DNA of 64,000 nt. Origin: Calothrix sp. NIES-4105 (lineage in GTDB: Bacteria; Cyanobacteriota; Cyanobacteriia; Cyanobacteriales; Nostocaceae). The notes under the pieces were generated by a model, which did no database searches, had not been told where the DNA came from, and saw only the letters and a program-made list of their open reading frames with translations. Location of the stretch: assembly GCF_002368415.1 (NCBI RefSeq), contig NZ_AP018290.1, positions 3,609,614 to 3,673,613 on the forward strand. Direction: 5' to 3'. Within the stretch, counting starts at the first letter, position 1; each line of letters starts with the position of its first letter. Below, one piece after another: positions 17,399 through 25,581 of the stretch. The position numbers were made by a program, and so were the translations under genes.

Positions 17399-17639
17399 GG
17401 TTTTTGTGGTTTTTACATGAACATGAAGCTTCGGGTACTGGGTCGTAACCACCTGGATGGAAAGGATGACAGCGTAAGATGCGTTTTGTGGCTAACCAGC
17501 TACCTTTGATGGCGCCAAATCTTTCAATTGCTTGAATGGCGTACATCGAACAAGTTGGTTGAAAGCGACAAGTTGGCGGAAATAGGGGAGAAATAAACAT
17601 CCTGTAACCGCGAATTAACCAAATAAATACCTGTTTCAT
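17394..17639 (-). CDS. yidD: Membrane protein insertion efficiency factor YidD
   Basis: An 81-aa YidD-family protein with the invariant [11 protein letters not shown] motif, [12 protein letters not shown] before it and [14 protein letters not shown] after it. It assists YidC-dependent membrane insertion at the inner membrane. The ATG at 17639 gives the usual family length; a start at 17678 would add 13 residues. The C-terminus ([10 protein letters not shown]) is slightly longer than the core and overlaps a MITE-like arm. No rnpA, rpmH or yidC is adjacent. Confidence 0.92.
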   Translation of the reverse strand: MKQVFIWLIRGYRMFISPLFPPTCRFQPTCSMYAIQAIERFGAIKGSWLATKRILRCHPFHPGGYDPVPEASCSCKNHKNL

Positions 17640-17709
17640 ATTAAAGGCAAAAATCCGATAAATTAGTATAAAAGACAAAAATTACTCTTAATTAATTACT
17701 ATTGTATCT

Positions 17710-18408
17710 TTGATAACTTTACTTACTGATTTAAATTCAAGTTACCCTTTGTGGTTGCAAATTTCTAGTGTTGCTGCCTGGATTGGGTTTGTCCTGTCTC
17801 TCGCATGGGTCGTTAGCCGTACTGCGAGTAAAGACACTGAAATTTTGCGAAAGATTGTCCACATTGGCACAGGTAATGTGATTCTACTGGCATGGTGGCT
17901 TGATATACCTGCCATTCTGGGCATTAGTGCTTCGATTTTAGCAGGCGCCATAACGCTTTTATCTTATCGCTTTCCGATTTTACCCGGTATCAATAGTGTT
18001 GGGCGCAAAAGCTTAGGCACATTTTTTTACGCCGTTAGTATTGGTATTTTAATAGGTTGGTTTTGGTACCTCGATCAACCTTACTACGCAGTATTAGGTA
18101 TTTTAATAATGGCGTGGGGTGATGGTTGTGCTGCACTAGTCGGACAGCGTTTTGGTAAACATAAGTATATAGTCCTTGGCGGACAAAAAAGCTGGGAAGG
18201 CTCACTATCAATGACCTTCGTCAGCTATGTTATCTCTAGTTTGATTTTATATAGTGTTCAAGGCAACATCTGGCAAACTTGGGTTGTCTCACTAATTGTT
18301 GCTGTTGTCGCAACTGTTTTAGAATCTTTTTCTTTCCTCGGTATCGATAATATTACCGTTCCTTTAGGAAGTGCTGCCTTGGCTTTTTTTCTTAACCAGG
18401 TAATGTAG
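17710..18408 (+). CDS. Phytol kinase-like / CTP-dependent prenol kinase
   Basis: A 232-aa polytopic protein with about six or seven membrane helices and the family motifs RKIVHIGTGN (about 49-58), ILIMAWGDGCAALVGQRFG and GGQKSWEGSLSM. It resembles cyanobacterial/plant VTE5-type phytol kinases, which phosphorylate phytol released from chlorophyll for tocopherol or chlorophyll synthesis; dolichol-kinase-like activity is the alternative. It is divergent from yidD with 70 bp between the starts. The start used is TTG (17710-17712), which is uncertain. The stop TAG is part of a MITE-like repeat arm. Confidence 0.8.
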   Translation: MITLLTDLNSSYPLWLQISSVAAWIGFVLSLAWVVSRTASKDTEILRKIVHIGTGNVILLAWWLDIPAILGISASILAGAITLLSYRFPILPGINSVGRKSLGTFFYAVSIGILIGWFWYLDQPYYAVLGILIMAWGDGCAALVGQRFGKHKYIVLGGQKSWEGSLSMTFVSYVISSLILYSVQGNIWQTWVVSLIVAVVATVLESFSFLGIDNITVPLGSAALAFFLNQVM

Positions 18409-18486
18409 GTTGGGTTCCAAAACCCAACCCAACAAATACTCATGGAGACGCACGCCTTTGTTTTGCTTACGCTCCACCCAACCTAC
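18405..18486. repeat. MITE-like inverted repeat (GTAGGTTGGG family)
   Basis: Arms GTAGGTTGGGTT and CCACCCAACCTAC, with an inner GGTTCCAAAACC mini-palindrome. It begins one base before the stop codon of the phytol-kinase-like gene. Related elements lie at 38586-38624 and 48871-48906. Confidence 0.75.
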
Positions 18487-18492
18487 AACTAA

Positions 18493-18894
18493 TTAATGAC
18501 CATACCCGTTGTTGTGGTAGCCGTTGTTGTGGTAGCCGTTGTTGTGGTAGCCGTTGTTGTGGTAGCCGTTGTTGTGGTAGCCGTTGTTGTGGTACTTTTT
18601 GTATCCATTATGCTGAGGACGGTAGTAATTGGTTTGATGGTAGCCACTATGTTGAGGACGGTAGTAATTTTGCTTTTGATATCCACCGTATGACTGGCGT
18701 CTGTAACCACGGTTGCAATTTGATTCGTAGTTATAATTGTTGGCGTAATATTGAGGCGCCGCATTTTCTACGCTTTCTTGTGCAACTTCTGGTTGTGTTG
18801 CGCTCACTGGAGTCACTGCTGCATTTGCATCAACTGCAGTAATTCCTAAGTAAGCAGGTAACATGATCGCACTAACTGCTAATTTCCAAAGCAT
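18493..18894 (-). CDS. Secreted His/Asn/Gly/Tyr-rich repeat protein
   Basis: A 133-aa protein with a signal peptide (hydrophobic core about 5-22, cleavage near ANA at 24-26), a linker to about residue 45, then a low-complexity domain. This holds YYRPQHNGY-type repeats (about 77-98) followed by six or seven perfect YHNNG pentapeptides to the C-terminal GYGH. Regularly spaced His and Asn suggest metal binding or a surface coat. A perfect 7-1-7 Zur-type palindrome lies about 200 bp upstream (19097-19111), which would fit zinc-controlled expression. The family is not known to me; function is inference. Confidence 0.75.
   Translation of the reverse strand: MLWKLAVSAIMLPAYLGITAVDANAAVTPVSATQPEVAQESVENAAPQYYANNYNYESNCNRGYRRQSYGGYQKQNYYRPQHSGYHQTNYYRPQHNGYKKYHNNGYHNNGYHNNGYHNNGYHNNGYHNNGYGH
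18506..18595. repeat. 15-bp in-frame tandem repeat (YHNNG codons)
   Basis: Six tandem copies of CCGTTGTTGTGGTAG (the last differs in its final base), encoding the YHNNG pentapeptides on the minus strand. Near-identical units at DNA level indicate recent expansion; copy number may vary between strains. Confidence 0.9.
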
Positions 18895-19405
18895 TATGTT
18901 TTACTCCTGATAATCTTTAACGTTTGAATACAAGAAATTTGATTGTCTGTAGCGTGCTGCTTTAAGAATTAGTTATCACAATGCTCATAGTCGATATGGT
19001 TATTCGTGAGCGCAACTTTACTTTTCACGGCATTTTTATCTTTTATTTATTTTTACACAGCTAAAATTTATCTTGAATAACATTTTGGATTCTTATTGAT
19101 AATAATTATCATTTTTATTTAAACTTGTTAAATTTTAATAAGATTTCAGCTTACGCACGTGTGGTTTTTAGTGTGCTGTGTAGAACCTATAAGCCTTTAG
19201 GGTAAGCTGCAAGTCATAAATAGAGACTAACGATTTGTAAAAGGAATAGCAGAATATACTGCATCAGACAGAATATAAAATAACCGAATTCACTGTCCGT
19301 AGACAGAGTAAAAATAAAACGTTGGCATACAAGATAAAACATAAATATGACACACCTATGTCAGTAAATCATTAAATTTTCATAAAATTAAACAACGTAA
19401 TAATA
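18895..19405. other. Intergenic region with Zur/Fur-type box
   Basis: About 510 bp between the divergent repeat-protein and membrane-protein genes. Apart from the palindrome at 19097-19111 I see only AT-rich sequence; no gene or RNA was recognised. Confidence 0.5.
19097..19111. promoter_or_regulatory. Zur-type operator palindrome
   Basis: TGATAATAATTATCA is a perfect 7-1-7 inverted repeat and matches the cyanobacterial Zur consensus TGATAAT-N-ATTATCA as I remember it. Fur boxes share this type of sequence, so iron control is the alternative. It could serve the His-rich gene (start 18894), the divergent gene at 19406, or both. Confidence 0.6.
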
Positions 19406-20017
19406 ATGACTTTTTTTAATTCTTCAGTACCACCGTTACGGCGTAAGCAAGCCACTCTAGATATATATGATATTGAGGGACTTTGGCTTGTCAATTGGCA
19501 AATTGGCTCTTTTAAGATTTATTCTAATTTTTATACTCGCATTGACCAAGCATTTTTGGTCTGGGGTCTTCTGCTTGTACCAATGTTCGTAACAGCACAG
19601 TTTCTCCCAATTAGTTGGAGTTTACAAGCGACATTATGGTCGGTTCTGAGTGGTATAGGCACTATTGTGATGGTAAGTTGGTCGCACTACTGGGTAAAAC
19701 GCAGACAAGTCGAATGGTTACTGTATTTATGGGCAGTGTTGATGCTAACGGGGATTATTTTAACTAATTTAGGTATTTGTTTTGGCTGGGGAGAAATACT
19801 GCTGAATTTATGTCCGTTATGGTTGGGACTTAGTGCTGCTGGTTATTTATGTACTGGTTTCGCTATACGCTCTCGCACTATTCTAATTACAGGCGCCGTA
19901 CATTTACTGGGTATATATATACTAAAATTTATTGGCGGATGGCAATTTTTAGCAACAGGTGCTTTGATGGCATTTTGTTTATTACTTTTAGCTGAGTTTG
20001 AATGGGACCATTTGTAG
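19406..20017 (+). CDS. Hypothetical polytopic membrane protein
   Basis: A 203-aa protein with about five or six membrane helices starting near residue 48, preceded by a 45-residue cytoplasmic N-terminus (with basic RRKQ near 12-15). I recognise no catalytic motif. It ends in a short acidic EFEWDHL. A strong rho-independent terminator follows 8 bp after the stop codon. The Zur/Fur-type palindrome about 300 bp upstream might regulate it. Probably a cyanobacterial protein of unknown role. Confidence 0.65.
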   Translation: MTFFNSSVPPLRRKQATLDIYDIEGLWLVNWQIGSFKIYSNFYTRIDQAFLVWGLLLVPMFVTAQFLPISWSLQATLWSVLSGIGTIVMVSWSHYWVKRRQVEWLLYLWAVLMLTGIILTNLGICFGWGEILLNLCPLWLGLSAAGYLCTGFAIRSRTILITGAVHLLGIYILKFIGGWQFLATGALMAFCLLLLAEFEWDHL

Positions 20018-20024
20018 GGATGAT

Positions 20025-20069
20025 AAAAAATCGATGGAGTAAGCATTTATGCCTCCATCGATTTTTTTT
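20025..20069 (+). terminator. Rho-independent terminator
   Basis: Stem AAAAAATCGATGGAG / CTCCATCGATTTTTT with a 13-base loop and a T-run, just after the membrane-protein stop. Symmetric A and T tracts allow it to act in both directions, so it may also terminate the small convergent gene. Confidence 0.9.
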
Positions 20070-20093
20070 AAAGTTAGCATTATTATTTTTTAC

Positions 20094-20243
20094 CTATAAC
20101 TTGTCAACGTGACCTTTAAATGGTTCACCGCTGAAAGGCTGTACACCTATATTCGGATAAGAATCATGCGTAGGAGCAAAAATCTCCATCGCAGCTTCGC
20201 TAATATACTGGGTCACGACTGCTACTATCTTCGAGATAGACAT
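20094..20243 (-). CDS. Small conserved-looking protein (49 aa)
   Basis: A 49-aa reading frame beginning MSISKIVAVVTQY and containing THDSYPNIGVQPFSGEP near its C-terminus. AAGGGG lies 9-10 bases before the ATG, and the gene ends close to a bidirectional terminator. The pattern (amphipathic helix, then DxYPxxGVQPFxGEP) looks like small cyanobacterial proteins I have seen but cannot name. It has no membrane segment. Coding status rests on RBS, codon pattern and terminator. Confidence 0.65.
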   Translation of the reverse strand: MSISKIVAVVTQYISEAAMEIFAPTHDSYPNIGVQPFSGEPFKGHVDKL

Positions 20244-20697
20244 AACACTATACCCCTTGTGTGATTTCTTTAATCAATCAATTTTTTGTGATATCCATAC
20301 TCTATTTCCAATAATGTTTATTAGCTCCTAATCGCAACAAATTGAAATTTGACGCAATATTACTTGAAATGATTGTGAACTAATACTCCTGCTATATATA
20401 CTTTTCGTAACATAGCTTGGCAACGGATGTAACAGATGTAACGGATAAGCTATTTATCATCAGCAAAGACTTAGTACATAAAGTAAACTATCCGCTACAT
20501 CCGTTTGTCATCCGTTGCAAATAAAATTAAGTACAACCATTAAGAAATTTTAAATAATTTATTAATACACTATTAAATTTACCGTAAATATACTATCCCA
20601 GCCATTCCATGTACTTTACAACTTTTGTTACTTGACATTGTTTTTGGTGAAACCTACCATAATTGTTATAAGCATTCTTCGGAGGCGCCGAAACACA
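20244..20697. other. pncB upstream region with long imperfect hairpin
   Basis: It contains a 28-30 bp imperfect inverted repeat (arms 20420-20447 and 20489-20518, GCAACGGATG.../...CATCCGTTGC) around a 41-bp loop. Each arm also repeats CGGATGTA-like units directly. No gene was seen. A regulatory site for the NAD operon may lie here. Confidence 0.55.
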
Positions 20698-22101
20698 ATG
20701 ACTACTTATCCGGGCTTGGGCTATCTAGAGAGAGAGATTCAACAATCATCGCTATTCGTGAGTGAAGATGATTGCAGCTTACTGACAGACCTTTACCAGT
20801 TAACAATGGCAGCTTGTTATGTAGGTGAAGGCGTTGAAAACAAACGAGCAAGTTTTGAATTGTTCGTGCGTCGGCCGCCATCGGGGTTTGGTTATCTGAT
20901 CGCAATGGGTTTGGCGCAAGCGTTGGAGTATTTAGAGAAATTACGGTTTAATCAAACGCAAATAGAAGCTTTAAAGCGAACGGGAATTTTTGCTCACGCA
21001 CCAGAAAGATTTTGGAAACTACTAGAAAACGCCCGCTTTACAGGTGATGTTTGGGCGGTGCCAGAAGGTACTGCTGTGTTTTCCAATGAACCATTATTGC
21101 GGGTTGAGGCGCCACTATGGCAAGCGCAGTTAGTAGAGACGTATTTATTAAATACCATTAATTATCAGACTTTGATTGCAACACGTGCAGCGCGTATCCG
21201 TGATGTGGCAGGGGAAAAAGCGACACTTTTGGAATTTGGGACGCGACGTGCTTTCAGTCCTCAAGGCGCCGTATGGGCAGCACGTGCAGCGTTAGCAGCA
21301 GGTTTAGACGCAACATCAAATGTGTTCGCTGCGTTACAGTTAGGCACACAACCGAGTGGTACGATGGCACATGCATTAGTAATGGCACTTTCAGCGCTTG
21401 AAGGTAGTGAAGACCAGGCATTTACGGCGTTTCACCGTTATTTTCCTGGTGCAGCATTATTAATTGATACTTATGATACGGTAGCGGCAGCTGAAAAGTT
21501 AGGCGAGAAATTGAACTCTAGAGAAATAGAGTTAGCAGGGGTAAGGCTTGATTCTGGGGATTTAGTAAAGTTGTCAAATCAAGTACGTTCTTATTTACCA
21601 CATGTGCCTATTTTTGCCAGTGGAGATTTAGACGAGTGGGAAATTAATCGTTTGAAAGCAGCAGGCGCCAAAATTGACGGTTATGGTTTAGGAACAAAAC
21701 TAGTAACAGGTTCTCCTGTAAATGGAGTTTACAAATTAGTAGAGATAGACGGTATACCCGTTATGAAGCAGTCAAGTGGTAAAACTACATACCCAGGACG
21801 GAAACAAATCTTTCGGCGCTATGTAAAGAATGACAATAGTATTAAACTAGAGAACGACCGTTTAGGATTAATCACAGAAGAACCATTAGAAGGAGAGCAA
21901 CCTTTATTAGAAATATTTATTAAAGAAGGTATACGGTTAAAGCAACAAGAAGACTTAGCTACGATCAGAAAACGTACTTCTCTTGAGGTAGCAAGCTTGA
22001 GCGAGCAAACAAGGCAAATTGAAAACAGTCACATACCCAAAATTGTGATATCGGAAAATTTAGAGCAACTGACTCAAATAACCAAAAAGCATCAAAACTA
22101 A
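20698..22101 (+). CDS. pncB: Nicotinate phosphoribosyltransferase
   Basis: A 467-aa NAPRTase. Family motifs seen are LLTDLYQLTMAACY near the N-terminus, LEFGTRRAFSPQGA (catalytic core), LIDTYDT and VRLDSGDL. It forms nicotinate mononucleotide from nicotinate and PRPP, the salvage entry to NAD. I placed the start at ATG 20698, preceded by CGGAGG; an upstream TTG at 20632 is less likely. It heads a block pncB-nadD-nrtR-like-nadE, with nadD only 3 bp downstream, so the genes are probably cotranscribed. Confidence 0.93.
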   Translation: MTTYPGLGYLEREIQQSSLFVSEDDCSLLTDLYQLTMAACYVGEGVENKRASFELFVRRPPSGFGYLIAMGLAQALEYLEKLRFNQTQIEALKRTGIFAHAPERFWKLLENARFTGDVWAVPEGTAVFSNEPLLRVEAPLWQAQLVETYLLNTINYQTLIATRAARIRDVAGEKATLLEFGTRRAFSPQGAVWAARAALAAGLDATSNVFAALQLGTQPSGTMAHALVMALSALEGSEDQAFTAFHRYFPGAALLIDTYDTVAAAEKLGEKLNSREIELAGVRLDSGDLVKLSNQVRSYLPHVPIFASGDLDEWEINRLKAAGAKIDGYGLGTKLVTGSPVNGVYKLVEIDGIPVMKQSSGKTTYPGRKQIFRRYVKNDNSIKLENDRLGLITEEPLEGEQPLLEIFIKEGIRLKQQEDLATIRKRTSLEVASLSEQTRQIENSHIPKIVISENLEQLTQITKKHQN

Positions 22102-22104
22102 CTT

Positions 22105-22701
22105 ATGCAAATAGCATTATTTGGAACAAGTGCCGACCCGCCAACTGCTGGACATCAAAAAGTTTTAAAATGGTTATCGCAGTGTTTTGATTTAGTTGCG
22201 GTATGGGCAGCGGAAAATCCCTTTAAATTACATAAAGTATCATTAGAACATCGCGTCAAAATGTTACAAATATTGATTGATGGTATTGACTCACACCCAG
22301 ACAATATATATTTACAACAAGACCTAAGTAGCCTACGAACTTTAGAAACGCTAGATAAAGCTCTTCAAAAATGGCAGGGTGCAGAGTATACTTTAGTAGT
22401 TGGTTCTGATTTACTAACGCAGCTACCACGTTGGTATCGAATTGAAGATTTATTGCAACAGGTTCAACTTTTAGTAGTACCGCGTCCAGGATATGCAATA
22501 AATGAAACTAGTATGCTTGGAGTCAAGCAACTTGGCGCCTCTGTCAAAATTGCGCCGATAACAGGTTTAGATGTTTCCTCTACCTCTTACCGGGAAAATG
22601 GCAACTCTGATGCCCTAACACCATCTGTAATAGAATATATCAATCAACAGCATTTGTACAAATGCCAGGACGTAACTCAAAATTGCCTGAAAGCTCGCTA
22701 A
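22105..22701 (+). CDS. nadD: Nicotinate-nucleotide adenylyltransferase
   Basis: A 198-aa nucleotidyltransferase with the phosphate-binding GTSADPPTAGH (the TxGH version of the HxGH motif), VVGSDLLTQLPRW and the late DVSSTSYR (ISSTxIR-like). It makes deamido-NAD from nicotinate mononucleotide and ATP. It starts 3 bp after pncB and its end overlaps the following Nudix gene by 40 bp in another frame. The C-terminal residues after KCQD may not be conserved. Confidence 0.9.
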   Translation: MQIALFGTSADPPTAGHQKVLKWLSQCFDLVAVWAAENPFKLHKVSLEHRVKMLQILIDGIDSHPDNIYLQQDLSSLRTLETLDKALQKWQGAEYTLVVGSDLLTQLPRWYRIEDLLQQVQLLVVPRPGYAINETSMLGVKQLGASVKIAPITGLDVSSTSYRENGNSDALTPSVIEYINQQHLYKCQDVTQNCLKAR

Positions 22702-23408
22702 ATCAACAATCTTTGGCAGATTTCAAAGTTGGTGTTGATAATGCCATATTTTCAGTAGACACTGCCCAAAATCGCCTATTAGTGCTGTTAGTAATGCGGC
22801 AGCAGCAGCCGTTTATAAATTCTTGGAGTCTTCCTGGTACTTTAGTACGACAAGGAGAGTCGTTAGAAGATGCTGCGTACCGAATTATGTCAGAAAAAAT
22901 TCGGGTAAATAATCTTTACTTAGAGCAATTATATACATTTGGTGGTCCGAAGCGTGACCCTAGGGAGGATTGCAATAGTTATGGAGTTAGATATTTATCG
23001 GTGAGTTATTTTGCTTTAGTTAGATTTGAAGAAGCTGAATTAATTGCTGATGGAGTCACTGGAATAGCTTGGTATCCTGTTAAGGAAGTTCCGCAACTAG
23101 CATTTGACCACTCGGAAATATTGACATACGGGCATCGGCGCCTGAAAAACAAATTGGAATATAGTCCTGTTGCTTTTGATGTGTTGCCAGAGATGTTTAC
23201 ACTTAATGATTTATATCAGTTGTATACAACTGTTTTGGGTGAAAATTTTTCAGATTATTCTAACTTCCGTGCCCGACTTCTGAAATTGGGGTTTTTATCT
23301 GATACTGGTGTTAAGGTGTCGAGAGGAGCTGGGCGCCCTGCTTCTTTGTACCGCTTTGATGCTGATGCTTTTGCTCCTTTTAAAGATAAACCTTTGGTTT
23401 TTATTTAA
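22662..23408 (+). CDS. NrtR-like Nudix-winged-helix protein
   Basis: A 248-aa protein: an N-terminal Nudix-like domain (about 20-160) and a C-terminal winged helix (about 175-240, ending in a GRPASLYRFD motif typical of NrtR-type regulators). The Nudix box is degenerate: GTLVRQGESLEDAAYRIMSEKI keeps the first Gly and Glu, but REUxEE reads RIMSEK, so hydrolysis is unlikely. NrtR proteins sense ADP-ribose and repress NAD genes, which fits its position between nadD and nadE. The start overlaps nadD by 40 bp; a later start is possible. A direct enzymatic role is the alternative. Confidence 0.78.
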   Translation: MPGRNSKLPESSLNQQSLADFKVGVDNAIFSVDTAQNRLLVLLVMRQQQPFINSWSLPGTLVRQGESLEDAAYRIMSEKIRVNNLYLEQLYTFGGPKRDPREDCNSYGVRYLSVSYFALVRFEEAELIADGVTGIAWYPVKEVPQLAFDHSEILTYGHRRLKNKLEYSPVAFDVLPEMFTLNDLYQLYTTVLGENFSDYSNFRARLLKLGFLSDTGVKVSRGAGRPASLYRFDADAFAPFKDKPLVFI

Positions 23409-23438
23409 ATTGGGAAAAAATCTAATATCCTGCAAGCA

Positions 23439-23496
23439 AGGGCGGGTTTATTAGATTATTAGTTCAATTTTAGGATATTTGTTAACCCGCCCCTAC
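23439..23496. repeat. MITE-like inverted repeat (GGGCGGGTT family)
   Basis: AGGGCGGGTTTA and GTTAACCCGCCCCTAC arms enclose about 30 bp, directly before the nadE start. Related to 17339-17398. Confidence 0.7.
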
Positions 23497-23503
23497 TACA
23501 ATT

Positions 23504-25192
23504 ATGAAAATTGCAATTGCACAACTTAATCCTATTATTGGTGATTTACCTGGGAATGCGGCGAAAATTCTGGATGCTGCACGTAATGCGGCTTCGTATG
23601 GCGCCCGTTTATTATTAACTCCGGAACTTTCTTTGTGCGGGTATCCACCAAGAGATTTATTATTAAATCCTAGCTTTGTGGAAGCGATGAATATCACATT
23701 GCAGCAATTAGCGCGCGATATCCCGGCAAACCTAGCTGTATTAGTTGGCACTGTTGAAGCTAATACAAAAGCACAGTTCAACGGTGGTAAAAGCTTATTT
23801 AATAGTATGGCTTTACTTGAAGCAGGTAGTATTAAACAAATTTTTCACAAGCGTCTTTTACCAACATACGATGTTTTTGACGAACGTCGCTATTTTGAAC
23901 CTGGGTTGCAGCCGAATCATTTTACTCTCGATGGAATTAATATTGGTGTTACCATATGCGAGGACTTATGGAATGATGAAGAGTATTGGGGTAAACGTAG
24001 CTATGCTATCAACCCAATTGCAGATTTGGCGATTCTGGGTGTAGATTTTATTGTTAATTTATCTGCTTCACCTTACAGTGTTAGCAAGCAGAAGTTACGT
24101 GAAGCAATGCTACGATACAGCGCGATTCGATATAAGCATCCAATAATATACGTCAATCAAGTTGGTGGTAACGATGACTTATTATTTGATGGCAACAGCT
24201 TTGCTCTTAACCGTGAAGGAGAAATAGTTTGCCGCGCGTTAGGATTTGACACAGATTTAGCATACGTTGAGTTTGACAATGGGCGCCACGACTTATTACC
24301 AAGTTCTATTACTCCTGTATCTGAGAGCGAAGACGAAGAAATTTGGCGTGCTTTAGTCTTGGGAGTTCGTGACTATGCCCAAAAATGCCGTTTTTCTAAA
24401 GCTGTTTTAGGTTTGAGCGGGGGTATTGACTCTGCTCTGGTTGCTGCTATAGCTGCCGCTGCCCTTGGTAAAGAAAATGTCCTCGGTATATTAATGCCCT
24501 CACCCTACAGTTCCGACCATTCAATCAGCGATGCTTTAGCATTGGGTGATAACCTTGGTATAAAAACACAAACCATTCCTATTGGGAACTTGATGGAAGG
24601 GTTTGACAATGCTTTGGTTGGGTTATTCGCAGGTACAGAATTTGGGCTAGCCGAAGAAAATATTCAATCTCGAATTCGGGGTAATTTGTTAATGGCAGTG
24701 GCAAACAAATTTGGTTATTTATTGCTTTCTACAGGTAATAAATCAGAAATGGCAGTTGGGTACTGTACATTATACGGTGACATGAACGGAGGACTCGCAG
24801 TAATTGCCGATGTTCCAAAAACGCGCGTTTACTCTTTGTGTAACTGGCTAAACACTAATTCTGAAATTATCCCCAATAATATATTAGTTAAAGCGCCAAG
24901 TGCAGAATTAAAACCCGGACAACTAGACCAAGACTCATTACCAGAATACGAAGTGTTGGATGATATTTTACAAAAACTCATACATGAACATCAATCTGCT
25001 GCCCAAATAGCAGCTGCTGGACATGACGCTGTTACAGTAAATAGAGTAATTCAAATGGTCGCACGCGCTGAATTTAAACGAAGACAGGCGCCTCCTGGGT
25101 TAAAGATTACAGACCGCGCGTTCGGTACAGGATGGCGAATGCCCATTGCCAGTAACTGGTTAGCTGTGAAGGGCGCCTATCAGGCACCATAA
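23504..25192 (+). CDS. nadE: Glutamine-dependent NAD+ synthetase
   Basis: A 562-aa two-domain enzyme. The N-terminal nitrilase-like glutaminase domain (about 1-265) has Glu in LLTPELSLCGYPPRD, Lys in FHKRLLPTYDVFDERRYF and the catalytic Cys in GVTICEDLW. The C-terminal synthetase domain (about 290-562) has the P-loop-like LGLSGGIDSALVAA, then STGNKSEMAVGYCTLYGD and FKRRQAPPGLKIT. It amidates deamido-NAD to NAD, finishing the pathway begun by pncB and nadD just upstream. A MITE-like repeat separates it from the NrtR-like gene. Confidence 0.94.
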   Translation: MKIAIAQLNPIIGDLPGNAAKILDAARNAASYGARLLLTPELSLCGYPPRDLLLNPSFVEAMNITLQQLARDIPANLAVLVGTVEANTKAQFNGGKSLFNSMALLEAGSIKQIFHKRLLPTYDVFDERRYFEPGLQPNHFTLDGINIGVTICEDLWNDEEYWGKRSYAINPIADLAILGVDFIVNLSASPYSVSKQKLREAMLRYSAIRYKHPIIYVNQVGGNDDLLFDGNSFALNREGEIVCRALGFDTDLAYVEFDNGRHDLLPSSITPVSESEDEEIWRALVLGVRDYAQKCRFSKAVLGLSGGIDSALVAAIAAAALGKENVLGILMPSPYSSDHSISDALALGDNLGIKTQTIPIGNLMEGFDNALVGLFAGTEFGLAEENIQSRIRGNLLMAVANKFGYLLLSTGNKSEMAVGYCTLYGDMNGGLAVIADVPKTRVYSLCNWLNTNSEIIPNNILVKAPSAELKPGQLDQDSLPEYEVLDDILQKLIHEHQSAAQIAAAGHDAVTVNRVIQMVARAEFKRRQAPPGLKITDRAFGTGWRMPIASNWLAVKGAYQAP

Positions 25193-25196
25193 CCCA

Positions 25197-25277
25197 AAAT
25201 GTTGTGGCACATCTATCCTTAGATGTGCATTCTGGCTAATTATTTTACCACAGGGACGCAGAGTACACAGAGGAGAG
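25197..25277. repeat. Dispersed repeats after nadE
   Basis: It holds a GTGGCACATCT...AGATGTGCATT palindrome (a close relative lies after the ABC exporter near 13672-13700) and an ACCACAGGGACGCAGAG-type dispersed repeat near 25250. No gene. Confidence 0.55.
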
Positions 25278-25386
25278 TTAAAATTGGCGCCTACTTTCCA
25301 AAATTAATGGCACAGTTTTTTCTGAACAAATTATTTTATTAAAAATGTCACAGATATAAAAGCTAAACTATCTGTGACAAGACTAG

Positions 25387-25581
25387 TTAGCTCGCATTTT
25401 GCGTGCGTTTGATTTCTTGCCTTAAAATTTCACATCTTTTTAAGGCTTCTCTTGCTTGTTCTCTTAAGCTCTGAGCTTCTTGTGCATTTGATTCATATAT
25501 TTCAGATGCTTCTTTTCTATATTCAACAGCTTGTTTGCTAAGTTCCTTAATACGAGTTCTTAAATCTTCAGTTGTTTTCAT
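25387..25581 (-). CDS. Small coiled-coil protein (64 aa)
   Basis: A 64-residue, highly charged helical protein (TRIKELSKQAVEYRKEASEIY, then SLREQAREALKR) with heptad-like spacing and no membrane segment. It overlaps the preceding gene by 4 bp (ATGA), so the two are translationally coupled and may form a complex. Not recognised as a known toxin or antitoxin. Confidence 0.6.
   Translation of the reverse strand: MKTTEDLRTRIKELSKQAVEYRKEASEIYESNAQEAQSLREQAREALKRCEILRQEIKRTQNAS

Noticed and set aside
18506-18595. Regular repeats as a CRISPR array
   Set aside because: Units are contiguous without spacers and encode protein. The heptamer arrays at 15283 and 16528 likewise lack spacers. No CRISPR or cas gene seen.
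18496-18693. Plus-strand open frame of almost only Val and Ala
   Set aside because: It is the complement of the YHNNG repeat gene; the opposite strand has a signal peptide and meaningful repeats.
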